In this document: in pieces, positions 1 to 7,263 of the stretch
How positions within the stretch are numbered: position 1 is the first letter of the stretch
Layout: each line of letters opens with the position of its first letter
The notes under the pieces: model-generated
Told to the model about the DNA's origin: nothing
The model's input: only the letters and a program-made list of their open reading frames with translations
Database searches by the model: none
Translations under genes and position numbers: made by a program
Source of the DNA: Actinoplanes auranticolor
GTDB lineage: Bacteria; Actinomycetota; Actinomycetes; Mycobacteriales; Micromonosporaceae
Length of the DNA stretch: 64,000 nt
Reading direction: 5' to 3'
Assembly (NCBI RefSeq): GCF_018332655.1
Contig: NZ_BOQL01000006.1
Span: forward strand, 186,001-250,000

Positions 1-27
1 ATGTCCCACCCCGTCACCGCCGAATGA
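1..27 (+). CDS. 3' end of an upstream gene (partial)
   Basis: The first 27 bases read as eight codons and a TGA in the frame that overlaps the next start codon as ATGA at 24-27. This four-base overlap is the usual signature of translational coupling. The next protein has a short cytoplasmic N-terminus and one membrane helix, so the upstream gene could be an ECF sigma factor, as in the similar pair at 29.2 kb. That is inference; too little sequence is present to identify it. Confidence 0.3.
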   Translation: MSHPVTAE

Positions 28-896
28 GAAGAGGCACTGTGGACGAGAACGACCTGCGCGAAGCCATGCGCGCCAGCATGACCCTGACCCCGCCGCCCCC
101 GATGGAGTCGGCGGCCGCCCTGACCGCCGGCCGCCGGGCCGCCCGCCGGCGCGCGACGCTCGCCGGTGCCGGGGCGACCGCGGCGCTGATCGCGGTGACC
201 GCCGTGGCCGTGCCCTCCGGCCTGCGGCTCGCCTCGGACGGTGACGCCGCGCCCTGGGCCGGCGCCGGGGTGCCGTCGGGCCTGCCGACCCCCTCCGCGG
301 ATGGCGAGTACACCAAGCCGGCCTGGCCGCTGGACGGGAACGGCGAGCCGCAGGAGGACGCCACCGCTCGGTCGGGGGAACGCTACGAGCAGGGCAAGAA
401 GCTGCTCGATGAGCTGCTGGCCGTCGTTCCGGACGGCTGGAGCGCGCCGACCGGCGAGTCGGCCGACGGCATCCCGCTGCGCTACCACCAGGCTCAGGTC
501 GAAGGCGACAACACCGGCTCGACCTGGGGCTACCTGGCCCAGGCGGCGATCGCCAAGGGCGGCCGGGCCGGGCGGCTGCTGGCCGAGGTGCACACCACGA
601 ACAACGGCCTGCCCCGGGAGCCGTGCGCCCTGGCCCGGCAGTTCTCCGGGCTGGGGGGTGACTGCGACGTGGTCGACGTCGGCCGGGCCAAGGTGGGCGT
701 GTCCCGGGTTCCCAGCGGGACCGGCGGGGTGGAGCAGTGGGCGGCCTACCGGCACCCGGACGGCATCGTGGTCTACGTGGCACAGAGCCGCACGGCCACG
801 AACGGCGAGAACGCCCAGCCGCCACTGAAGAACCTGCCGCTGACCGCGTCGCAACTGGCCGCCCTGGCCACCGACGACCGGTTCCACCTCAACTGA
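24..896 (+). CDS. Single-pass membrane-anchored protein of unknown function
   Basis: The 290-residue protein has a basic, Arg-rich N-terminal tail (residues 1-45), one hydrophobic helix at about 46-66, and a polar extracytoplasmic domain rich in Gly, Asp and Pro. The tail-helix-sensor layout, together with ATGA coupling to the preceding frame, is typical of membrane proteins encoded just downstream of actinobacterial ECF sigma factors. I see no zinc-binding anti-sigma motif (HxxxCxxC), so I do not call it a ZAS anti-sigma factor. A GTG at 39 is an alternative start. The gene converges on selO with only 15 bases between the stops. Confidence 0.75.
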   Translation: MRRGTVDENDLREAMRASMTLTPPPPMESAAALTAGRRAARRRATLAGAGATAALIAVTAVAVPSGLRLASDGDAAPWAGAGVPSGLPTPSADGEYTKPAWPLDGNGEPQEDATARSGERYEQGKKLLDELLAVVPDGWSAPTGESADGIPLRYHQAQVEGDNTGSTWGYLAQAAIAKGGRAGRLLAEVHTTNNGLPREPCALARQFSGLGGDCDVVDVGRAKVGVSRVPSGTGGVEQWAAYRHPDGIVVYVAQSRTATNGENAQPPLKNLPLTASQLAALATDDRFHLN

Positions 897-911
897 CCGG
901 CCGGGCGGACC

Positions 912-2375
912 TCACGTGCCGCAGAAGGTCTGGTAGGCGCCGAAGTCCTGGGGCGCGGCCTCGGCGTACCGCTCGAGACCGGGGCGCTCGTCGTAGGGGG
1001 CGCTGACGGCCCCCACCAGTCGCTCCAGCGGTTCCAGGTCGCCGTCCGTCGCGGCGGCCAGGGCCTCCTCGACGAGGTGGTTGCGCGGGATGTAGACGGG
1101 GTTGACCCGCTGCATCGCGCCGGCGTCCGGCTCCAAAGCACGCCAGCGCGCCACCCAGGCGTCGATCCCGGCCAGGTCGATGAACAGCCGGCGGGTGGGC
1201 TCGGCGTCACCGTGGGCGGCGCCGCCGAGGGTACGGAAGAACGACGTGAAGTCGACGTGGTCCGCGTGCAGCAGAGCGAGCAGGTCCTCCACCAGCGGCG
1301 ACACCACCGTGGCATCGACCTCGTCGGGCAGCCCCAGTTTGGCGCGCATGCCGGCCGACCAGGCGGCGTTGTACGCGGGCCGGAAGCCACCGAGGGACTC
1401 CACCGCGACGGCGACCGCCTGCTCCTGGTCGTCGTGCAGGAGCGGGAGCAGGGCCTCGGCGAGCCGGGCCAGGTTCCACTCCGCGATGGCGGGCTGGTTG
1501 CCGTACGCGTAGCGCCCGGCGTGGTCGATCGAGCTGTACACCGTCGCCGGGTCGAAGGCCTCGATGAACGCGCAGGGTCCGTAGTCGATGGTCTCGCCCG
1601 AGATCGTCATGTTGTCGGTGTTCATGACGCCGTGCACGAAGCCGGCGAGCATCCACTGCGCCACCAGCGCCGCCTGGGCCGCGACGACCGCCTCGAACAG
1701 CGCGCGGTACGGCTGCTCGGCCCCGGCGGCGTGCGGGTGGTGGCGGGCGATCGCGTGGTCGGCCAGGCGGCGCAGCAGCTCGGCGTCGCCGGCGGCCCGC
1801 GCGTACTGGAAGCTGCCCACGCGCAGGTGGCTGGCGGCGATCCGGGCGAGCACGGCTCCCGGCAGGGCGGTCTCGCGGTAGACCGTGCGCCCGGTCGCCA
1901 CCACGGCCAGGGCCCGGGTCGTCGGGATGCCCAGGGCGTGCATGGCGCGGCTGACGACGTACTCGCGCAGCATCGGGCCGACCGCGGCCAGGCCGTCGCC
2001 GCCGCGGGCGAACGGCGTGCGCCCGGAGCCCTTGAGGTGCAGGTCGCGGACGGTGCCGCCGGCGTCCACCAGCTCGCCGAGCAGCAGCGCGCGCCCGTCG
2101 CCGAGCCGCGGGGAGTAGCCGCCGAACTGGTGCCCGGCGTAGGCCTGGGCGACCGGGGTGGCGCCGTCCGGGACGGCGGTGCCGGTCAGCAGGCCGACAC
2201 CCTCGGGGCTGCGCAGCTGGTCGGGGTCGAGGCCCAGCTCGGCGGCGAGCGCCTCGTCGAGCACGAGCAGCCGCGGCTCCGGGGCCTCCTCGGCCTGCCA
2301 GGGGATGGCCAGCCCGGGGAGCTCGGTCGCGAAGCGGTTGTCCAGGACGACGGTCGAGGGCGGTGCGATACTCAC
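912..2375 (-). CDS. selO: SelO-family protein AMPylase (UPF0061/YdiU)
   Basis: The 487-residue protein has the usual length for bacterial SelO. Family landmarks are visible: the N-terminal [20 protein letters not shown] stretch (about residues 77-96), the [15 protein letters not shown] stretch (about 113-127), the [20 protein letters not shown] segment and the HGVMNTDNM catalytic segment. The family is a pseudokinase that transfers AMP from ATP to protein Ser, Thr or Tyr and is linked to redox homeostasis. The C-terminus ends in Cys-Gly-Thr, matching the conserved C-terminal Cys/selenocysteine site, here ordinary Cys (TGC). The gene probably lies downstream of the MarR-GNAT gene on the same strand, with a 21-base gap. 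Confidence 0.95.
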   Translation of the reverse strand: MSIAPPSTVVLDNRFATELPGLAIPWQAEEAPEPRLLVLDEALAAELGLDPDQLRSPEGVGLLTGTAVPDGATPVAQAYAGHQFGGYSPRLGDGRALLLGELVDAGGTVRDLHLKGSGRTPFARGGDGLAAVGPMLREYVVSRAMHALGIPTTRALAVVATGRTVYRETALPGAVLARIAASHLRVGSFQYARAAGDAELLRRLADHAIARHHPHAAGAEQPYRALFEAVVAAQAALVAQWMLAGFVHGVMNTDNMTISGETIDYGPCAFIEAFDPATVYSSIDHAGRYAYGNQPAIAEWNLARLAEALLPLLHDDQEQAVAVAVESLGGFRPAYNAAWSAGMRAKLGLPDEVDATVVSPLVEDLLALLHADHVDFTSFFRTLGGAAHGDAEPTRRLFIDLAGIDAWVARWRALEPDAGAMQRVNPVYIPRNHLVEEALAAATDGDLEPLERLVGAVSAPYDERPGLERYAEAAPQDFGAYQTFCGT

Positions 2376-2396
2376 GCCTTCGAGCGTACGTCGGGG

Positions 2397-3272
2397 TTAC
2401 TTCTCGAAGGCGAGCTGGTTGTACGGCGACCGGTCGTACGGCGGGATCTCCCGGTACCCGGCCGCCCGGTACAGGGCGATGGCCTCGGTGAGAGCGGTGT
2501 GCGTGCCCAGCCGCAGTGTCGTCGCGCCGTGCTTGTACGCGTCAGCCTCCACCCCTTCCAGCAGCCGCCGCCCGAGCCCCAGCCCTCGCGCCCGCGCGTC
2601 GACCCACAGGTGGCGGATCTCCGAGATCCCGTCACCGAGGCGGCGCCACGCGCCACAACCCACAGGCCGGTCTTCCTCGTACGCCACCAGCAGCGCCCCG
2701 CCGTCGCCGGTCAGGTCGCGGGGGTCCACGAGCGCCGCGTCGTCGTACCCCTCCGGGAAGCGCACGGCCAGTTCCGAGGCGTACGCCCGCAGGCACTGCC
2801 GGGCGTCGGGGGAGCCGGCGTCGACCGGCCGCACCGTGACGGCGGCCAGCCGCAGCAGGCGCCGGATCTGCTGCTGGGCGTCGACGAGTTGCCGGCGCTG
2901 GGCGGCGGACAGCGGCTCCAGCAGGTCACTGATGCCGGCCCGCGAACGTGCGTCGAGATCGGCGCGTTCGCGTACCCCGGCTTCGGTCAGCTCGGCGACG
3001 CGGACCCGTCGGTCCGCCGGGTGCGCGTGGGTGCGGACCAGGCCCTGCTCCTGCAGTGAGCGCAGCAGCCGGCTGAGGTAGCCGGAGTCCAGGCCGAGCC
3101 GGGCGCGCAGCTCGCGGACGTCGGCCTGATCGCCGATCTCGTAGAGCAGGCGGGCCTCGCTCAGCGGGCGGTCCTGGCCGAGGTAACGATCGGTCAGCAC
3201 GCCCAGGCGGCGGGTGTAGTAGCGGTTGAAGTCGCGGACCGTCTCGACCTGAGCGAAGGCAGCAGCGTCCAT
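2397..3272 (-). CDS. MarR-type regulator fused to GNAT acetyltransferase
   Basis: The 291-residue protein has two domains. Residues 1-145 form a MarR winged helix, with the SEARLLYEIGDQ, LRARLGLDSGYLSRLLRSL and GLVRTHAHPADRRVRVAELT segments marking the recognition helix and wing. Residues 150-291 form a GNAT fold; the acetyl-CoA loop is visible as the LWVDARARGLGLGRRLLEG stretch. Such fusions are common in Actinobacteria and may couple ligand or acyl-CoA sensing to DNA binding, but the acetyl acceptor is unknown. A 16-bp inverted repeat begins 23 bases upstream of the ATG and could be its own operator. Confidence 0.9.
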   Translation of the reverse strand: MDAAAFAQVETVRDFNRYYTRRLGVLTDRYLGQDRPLSEARLLYEIGDQADVRELRARLGLDSGYLSRLLRSLQEQGLVRTHAHPADRRVRVAELTEAGVRERADLDARSRAGISDLLEPLSAAQRRQLVDAQQQIRRLLRLAAVTVRPVDAGSPDARQCLRAYASELAVRFPEGYDDAALVDPRDLTGDGGALLVAYEEDRPVGCGAWRRLGDGISEIRHLWVDARARGLGLGRRLLEGVEADAYKHGATTLRLGTHTALTEAIALYRAAGYREIPPYDRSPYNQLAFEK

Positions 3273-3294
3273 CGGCCGATGCTAGCGCGAAATA

Positions 3295-3310
3295 TCTGAC
3301 TCAGGTCAGA
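3295..3310. promoter_or_regulatory. Inverted repeat, candidate operator for the MarR-GNAT gene
   Basis: TCTGAC and GTCAGA form a perfect inverted repeat separated by TCAG. The site sits just upstream of the MarR-GNAT start and overlaps the stop codon of the small gene 3306-3527. MarR proteins bind such short palindromes, so autoregulation is the simplest reading; it is inferred only from symmetry and position. Confidence 0.45.
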
Positions 3311-3527
3311 GATTATCGTCGGCGGATGGCCGTGCCTCCATGCGCTCCTCGTGCGTCCTCTTCTCGGCGTTGATCTGATGCGTGTGCGGCCGGTAGATGA
3401 GGTCCACCGGCCCCATCAGCTCCTGACCGACGCCCCGGCGCCGGGTCCGGGCCGCGAGCCACGCGAGCGCACCGAGGACGGCGGCCAGAACGGCGGCGGA
3501 CACCAGCCACGGCACGATTTCTCCCAT
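3306..3527 (-). CDS. Small single-pass membrane protein
   Basis: The 73-residue protein has one hydrophobic helix at about residues 5-27, then a basic stop-transfer run (ARTRRRG) and a polar, charged cytoplasmic tail. The N-out, C-in topology follows from the positive-inside rule. The gene reads in the same direction as the MarR-GNAT and selO genes and ends 33 bases before the MarR-GNAT start. I do not recognise a family; such small membrane proteins are common in Actinobacteria. Confidence 0.6.
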   Translation of the reverse strand: MGEIVPWLVSAAVLAAVLGALAWLAARTRRRGVGQELMGPVDLIYRPHTHQINAEKRTHEERMEARPSADDNL

Positions 3528-3536
3528 CCGGGCAGG

Positions 3537-4262
3537 TTACGCCCGGCTGCGCGGCCGGGAAAGCTCACCACGGGTACGGGCGAGGAGCTCGACCAGCGCC
3601 CCGGCCGCACCCTCGACCACGGCGGGGGACAGTCCTCGGCGCGGCCGGACGGCCAGGGCGACCGGCTCCGGGACGGGCAGGTCGTGGCGGGCCACCAGCC
3701 TTCGAGGCCCCGGCCGAGAGTGGCCATCAGCCCCACGCCGAGGCCGGCCCGCACCGCCGCCTGCATCCCGGCCAGGTGTGCGGCCTCGCAGCTCACCTCG
3801 GCCGGCACCCCGTGCGCGGCCGGCATCTCCAGCGCGCGGTTGCGGATGGCGCACGGTGCGTCGAAGGCCACCAGGGGATCGGGTCGCCGGCTGCCGGTGG
3901 CGCCCAGCCCGGGGCGGCGTACCAGGTGAGCTCCAGCTGGCCCACCGCCCGGGCGTCCGGCTCGCCGGCCGGGCCGAGCAGCAGGGCCAGGTCGATCCGG
4001 CCCTCGGCCAGGGCGGTCCGCAGCTGGGCGCCGCGGTCGATCCGGAACCGGACCCGGTGGTCCGGGAAGCCGGCGGCCAGCTCGGGCAGCTGCTGGGCGG
4101 CGGCGTGCTCGGTCGAGCCGATCGTCAGGGTGGGCGAGGCCGCCACGCCGAACTCGCGCAGCGTCTCGTCGTGCAGGGCGAGGATCCGGCGGGCCCGGGA
4201 GAGCAGGGCCTCGCCGTCCGCGGTGAACCGCGAGCCGCGGCCGTCCCGTTCGACCAGCGTGC
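3537..4262 (-). pseudogene. Broken LysR-family transcriptional regulator
   Basis: LysR-type sequence is spread over three frames on the minus strand. From about 4262 down to 3880 one frame reads the linker and first effector-binding lobe (LVERDGRGSRFTADGEALL, then LTIGSTEHAAAQQLPELAAG). A second frame continues with PLVAFDAPCAIRNRALEM and AGMQAAVRAGLGVGLMATLG. The third ends with LVARHDLPVPEPVALAVRPR. At least two frameshifts are therefore needed. The N-terminal helix-turn-helix is absent: homology starts inside the linker at 4262, where it abuts an opposite-strand monooxygenase fragment. The remnant is almost certainly non-functional. Confidence 0.75.
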
Positions 4263-4570
4263 GGTTCGGCGCCGCCTACCCCGGGGACGTACTCATCGTC
4301 CCCGGCATCAGCCTGATCATCGCCGACACCGACGAGCGGGCCCGGGAGAAGGAACGTGGGGCGCTGGCCGGCAAGGACGTGACGGTGACCGTGCCCAGCG
4401 AATTCGCCCTGTTCACCGACCGGGTGCTGCTGATCCTGCGGGAGCGCGGCGTGGCCCGCCGCGAGTACGAGGCCACCACCCTGCGCGGCAACCTCGGCCT
4501 GCCGATCCCCGAGAACGTGCACACCGCGGCCCGCCGCACCGAACCCGACCTGGTCCGGGGCCGGGGGTGA
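4259..4570 (+). pseudogene. C-terminal fragment of an NtaA/SnaA-type FMN monooxygenase
   Basis: Roughly 100 residues resemble the C-terminus of luciferase-like, FMNH2-dependent monooxygenases of the NtaA/SnaA/DszA group. The signature parts are PGDVLIVPGISLIIADTDER and, near the end, REYEATTLRGNLGLPIPEN, which matches the family's usual terminal YEGTTLRENLGLP-type segment. The catalytic barrel is missing. The fragment begins exactly where the LysR remnant ends, so a deletion or recombination joined the two. Its TGA overlaps the GTG start of the next fragment. Confidence 0.7.
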
Positions 4571-4773
4571 CCACTGCTCCGCGGTTCCGGCTCGGCTTCC
4601 TGACCCACGCGCAGGGCCGTGGCGACGACCTCGCCACCACCTACCGCGACGCCCAGGAGCTGTTCGTCGTCGCCGACGAGCTGGGCTTCGACGTCGGCTG
4701 GGTGGCCCAGCACCACATCCCGCTCGGCGGCGGGGGACTGTCGTCACCGTGGCCGACAGGAAAAGGGAGCTGA
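4567..4773 (+). pseudogene. N-terminal fragment of a luciferase-like monooxygenase
   Basis: A GTG start overlaps the previous stop (GTGA). About 60 residues match the N-terminus of LLM-class flavin enzymes: FRLGFLTHAQGR, then AQELFVVADELGFDVGWVAQ and the H-H-I-P-L-G-G-G-G-L-S-S-P segment expected before the first FMN-binding strand. Homology stops at about 4746 and the frame closes at 4773, so the remaining 250 or more residues are lost. The two fragments look like ends of two adjacent operon genes. Nothing convincing follows up to the minus-strand gene at 4917. Confidence 0.65.
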
Positions 4774-4916
4774 CCACCGCCGGCCTGGCTACTCTGCGCC
4801 GGGCACTGTCCAACGAGGAGCCCGGCACGTCCGGCTTCTCGATCCAGCCGCCGGCGGGCGACGTCACCGACCGCATCAGGCAGGGCGGGTGGGGTGCATG
4901 CCGGGCAGCCGGTTAC

Positions 4917-5108
4917 TCATGGCCCCGGGGCTTCCGCTCGCTGTCCACCCCCTGGGCACTCCTCGGGCGGGGCGTAGGCTCGAATGGTGCCGTTGTGCCG
5001 TTGAACTCTTCCGTCGGCGGTCAGGGCCACGAGGCGTTTACAGGCACGGCACACGCCCCGCTGGTGCTGCGAGCGCTGAGTCATGTCGCCTCGTGGGGGC
5101 CGTTGCAC
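4917..5108 (-). CDS. Small zinc-ribbon-like protein
   Basis: The 63-residue protein contains C-R-A-C, a short beta-hairpin-like segment (LVALTADGRVQRHN) and a later CPGGG, giving a CxxC...H...C pattern. Short proteins with a Cys pair, a DG turn, His and CPGSG-like end recur in actinomycete mobile and phage-derived regions, which fits this decayed island. A zinc-binding structural role is inferred from the motif; no function is known to me. Its coding assignment is moderate because of its length. Confidence 0.45.
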   Translation of the reverse strand: MQRPPRGDMTQRSQHQRGVCRACKRLVALTADGRVQRHNGTIRAYAPPEECPGGGQRAEAPGP

Positions 5109-5156
5109 GTATCCGTCTCTTCTTGATCGAGGCGTCGCGCAAGCGCGGCTGTGCTC

Positions 5157-5387
5157 TCAAGTGTCACTGTGATGAGGATCCGACGGCGGCGATACCGGAC
5201 TGCGATCGCCGACGAGTCGCCGTCTCACGCCGAGCTTTTCCAGCAGCAGCAGCGAGACCGCCGCCGACGAGCCGATGAACGAGGCGGTTGGCCCGTCGAT
5301 CCAGTCGTGCCATATCGCAAGGCCGCAGACAAGCCACACGCCAAACGCCGTGGCCACAATGCTGACCCACGCGATACGACCCGCCAT
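5157..5387 (-). CDS. Small membrane protein, two predicted helices
   Basis: The 76-residue protein has two hydrophobic stretches, about residues 4-27 and 31-50, followed by a basic segment (KLGVRRRLVGDR) and a polar tail. It is one of several short minus-strand membrane ORFs between 5157 and 6412. I recognise no family. The hydrophobic pattern and alignment of strand with its neighbours support a real gene. Confidence 0.45.
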   Translation of the reverse strand: MAGRIAWVSIVATAFGVWLVCGLAIWHDWIDGPTASFIGSSAAVSLLLLEKLGVRRRLVGDRSPVSPPSDPHHSDT

Positions 5388-5521
5388 CGCCTCAGTAAAC
5401 CACCGCCGAGCAGCCGGCCCTGCCTCCGGCGGGAGCGCTTCGGGGGTCTGCTGTCACGGTTGCCTGCCAGGCGCTGGGGCGGTTGTTCGCGCGACGGCTG
5501 CCCTCAGGCGACTGGAGAAGG

Positions 5522-5854
5522 CTACGAATCCGGCTGAGTGACGATCGGCACCGGGTCGTCCGAAGGCCGAACGCGCTTTCGCCACCGGTAGTGGCGCCAT
5601 GCAGCGGCCGTGACGGCCACGGCAAAGAGCAGTGCGGTGACGCCCTTCCAAGCACGCTCGAACCACGATATTTCATGGCCGAACGCCGCATCACCGACCG
5701 TCATCAGCCATATCCCCACCCATGCCCACTGCCAGCCATGTGGCCGGGAGAATGTGTCGGGCGGGTCGGAGAAGGCGCCGGAGACAGCGGCTGCGGCGCC
5801 GAGCACGATGACGAGCGGTGCTCCGAAGCGCCAGATCTCCTCCCACAGCGGCAC
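5522..5854 (-). CDS. Small membrane protein, three predicted helices
   Basis: The 110-residue protein has hydrophobic segments at about 11-28, 44-58 and 68-86, then a basic C-terminus (YRWRKRVRP). Trp-rich loops (HGWQWAWVGIWL) are typical of interfacial positions. The protein resembles its neighbours in size and layout but is not obviously a duplicate. No function can be assigned. Base composition is less GC-rich than in the flanking housekeeping genes, in keeping with the surrounding island. Confidence 0.55.
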   Translation of the reverse strand: MPLWEEIWRFGAPLVIVLGAAAAVSGAFSDPPDTFSRPHGWQWAWVGIWLMTVGDAAFGHEISWFERAWKGVTALLFAVAVTAAAWRHYRWRKRVRPSDDPVPIVTQPDS

Positions 5855-5913
5855 GAGCTGATCATGGCACCTCGGTAGCTTGCATCACCAGAGTCGTAAC
5901 TGCCGCTGCCCGG

Positions 5914-6240
5914 TCACCCACCGGCGAGTTCATCGCCGCGAGCTGGCAGGGGTGGACGGCGCCGTCGACGGTCCAGCCAACTACTGACCCTGCGTACCTG
6001 GCCAATGGTCAGGAGGAGAACGGCCGGCCAGATCAGATGCACCCAGCCGCCGCTCAACAGAGCCGCCGCACCGACGAGGATCAGACCGCTGCTCTCCACC
6101 AATACCAGTTGGCCGGGCATGCCGGTGGCGTCACGGGCCTCCGGACCAGTACGAAGCACCAGGATCGCGCCCCGCCACAGCCCGAGCCCTCCGAACACCA
6201 GGGACGTCCAACCCCCAAGCGTTACAAGCCAGTCGGGCAC
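5914..6240 (-). CDS. Small membrane protein, hypothetical
   Basis: The 108-residue protein starts at a GTG preceded by a good AAGGAG ribosome-binding site about ten bases upstream. Hydrophobic helices lie at about 5-29 and 45-82 (the latter probably two helices), and the C-terminus is strongly basic (DRRRRRPPLP). It is probably an inner-membrane protein with a cytoplasmic tail. It is one of a minus-strand series with 5522-5854 and 5157-5387. Confidence 0.55.
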   Translation of the reverse strand: MPDWLVTLGGWTSLVFGGLGLWRGAILVLRTGPEARDATGMPGQLVLVESSGLILVGAAALLSGGWVHLIWPAVLLLTIGQVRRVSSWLDRRRRRPPLPARGDELAGG

Positions 6241-6412
6241 TCCGACTCCTTCGCAGTGTCTCTATGGCTGCACTGATCGAACGTGGATCAGACCATGGCC
6301 GTTCACGGATGACCGGCAGTGCGAGCCTGGACGCATCTGCCACCGTATCCGCATCCAGCCGCAGACAACGCACGGCTCCGGGTAGTTGTGCCGCCCAAGC
6401 AGTGAGGTTCAT
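6131..6412 (-). CDS. Doubtful small ORF upstream of the membrane-protein series
   Basis: The 93-residue frame begins at an ATG at 6412 and overlaps the better-supported gene 5914-6240 by 110 bases. Its first 60 residues are compatible with a soluble helical protein (LTAWAAQLPGAVRCLRLDAD), while the overlapped part looks like out-of-frame sequence. It could be a gene with a broken 3' end or not a gene at all. Confidence 0.25.
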   Translation of the reverse strand: MNLTAWAAQLPGAVRCLRLDADTVADASRLALPVIRERPWSDPRSISAAIETLRRSRSARLACNAWGLDVPGVRRARAVAGRDPGASYWSGGP

Positions 6413-6714
6413 AGATGTGTTGCCGTCCCATACGCGCCGCCAGCACTAAGCCACCGAAGATCATCGGGAACAACTCGGGAACACCGGAGTCCGTAAAGAG
6501 CTGTCATACGATGGAAGTTGATGATGAAGGACCGCAGTCCCGGAAAATGGTCGGTGGCTGTCGGATCATGATCTAGGTCTTGGGTTTCAAGCCCCCCCCC
6601 CGGTCGACCAGGATGACGGTCGCGGCTGGGAGCCACCGGGCTGATCGGTCGCGTACGAGTGCGTACAAGATCGAACACGGCGGTCCTGGTCGGCGGCATG
6701 ATCCGGACGGATCT
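6413..6714. other. Non-coding gap with a 10-C homopolymer
   Basis: I see no convincing gene in this stretch; open frames on both strands lack GC-biased third positions. It is more AT-rich than its surroundings and contains a run of ten C at 6592-6601. It separates the small membrane ORFs from the acetamidase remnant and is probably eroded sequence. Confidence 0.5.
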
Positions 6715-7169
6715 GGACCACTGAAACACACAGGTCCAAACCTGCCGGTCTTCGCGACCGGCGCGCTCTTCTCCGTCGGCGACCCGCACCTGGCGATGGG
6801 GGGACGGCGAGGTGGCGCTGACCGCGCTGGAGGGGTCGCTGCGGGCCACGTACCGGCTGACCGTGGTCAAGAAGGGCGCAAAGGGAGCACCATCGGTCGC
6901 CTTCGGCTATCCGTTCGCCGAGACGCCGCAGGCCTGGGTGCCGATCGGGCTGTCCGACCCGGACGGTGCGCCGGGCGGGCAGGGCAACGACCTCGACGTC
7001 GCCATGCGCCGGGCGGTGGTCAACGCCCTCGACTTCCTCCAGCACGACCCTGGGCATGGACCGGGCGATCGCGTACGCCTACCTGTCGGCGGCCGCGGAC
7101 TTCGCCGTCTCCCAGGTCGTCGACCGCACGGTGGGTGTGCACGGGGTGATCCCGAAGAGTCACTTCTGA
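6715..7169 (+). pseudogene. C-terminal remnant of an acetamidase/formamidase
   Basis: The remnant matches the C-terminal half of the FmdA/AmdA family: LPVFATGALFSVGDPHLAMG, then DGEVALTALEGSLRATYRLT, PSVAFGYPFAETPQAWVPIG and finally AIAYAYLSAAADFAVSQVVD with a GVHGVIPK end. These pieces lie in three frames. One extra G in a G6 run (6798-6803) and one extra C at about 7048 (ACCCTGGGCATGG) account for both shifts. The N-terminal half is absent. Family members hydrolyse short amides to ammonia and the carboxylate. Both shifts are at homopolymers, so sequencing error is possible, but the missing half shows the gene is broken anyway. Confidence 0.8.
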
Positions 7170-7192
7170 CCCCGAAGATCTAGCCCGGTCGA

Positions 7193-7221
7193 TTGACATA
7201 GTTTGAACTCCAGACTTAATC
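7193..7221 (+). promoter_or_regulatory. Candidate sigma-70-type promoter of the cellulase gene
   Basis: A perfect TTGACA at 7193-7198 is followed after 17 bases by TTAATC at 7216-7221, a weak match to TATAAT. It lies in a locally AT-rich gap, 43 bases before the ATG, and the ATG has a GAGGAG ribosome-binding site at 7254-7259. No CebR-like palindrome is visible here. Confidence 0.5.
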
Positions 7222-7263
7222 TGCGCTGGTCATTCGCGTGGGCTGTCCGGATCGAGGAGTGTC

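Noticed and set aside
4749..5126. Plus-strand ORF of 125 codons after the monooxygenase fragment
   Set aside because: It has no family resemblance and overlaps the zinc-ribbon-like gene on the other strand. It starts inside the broken monooxygenase sequence.
6409..6870. Minus-strand ORF of 153 codons upstream of the acetamidase remnant
   Set aside because: It lacks GC-biased third positions, covers part of the acetamidase remnant in antisense and includes the C10 tract region.
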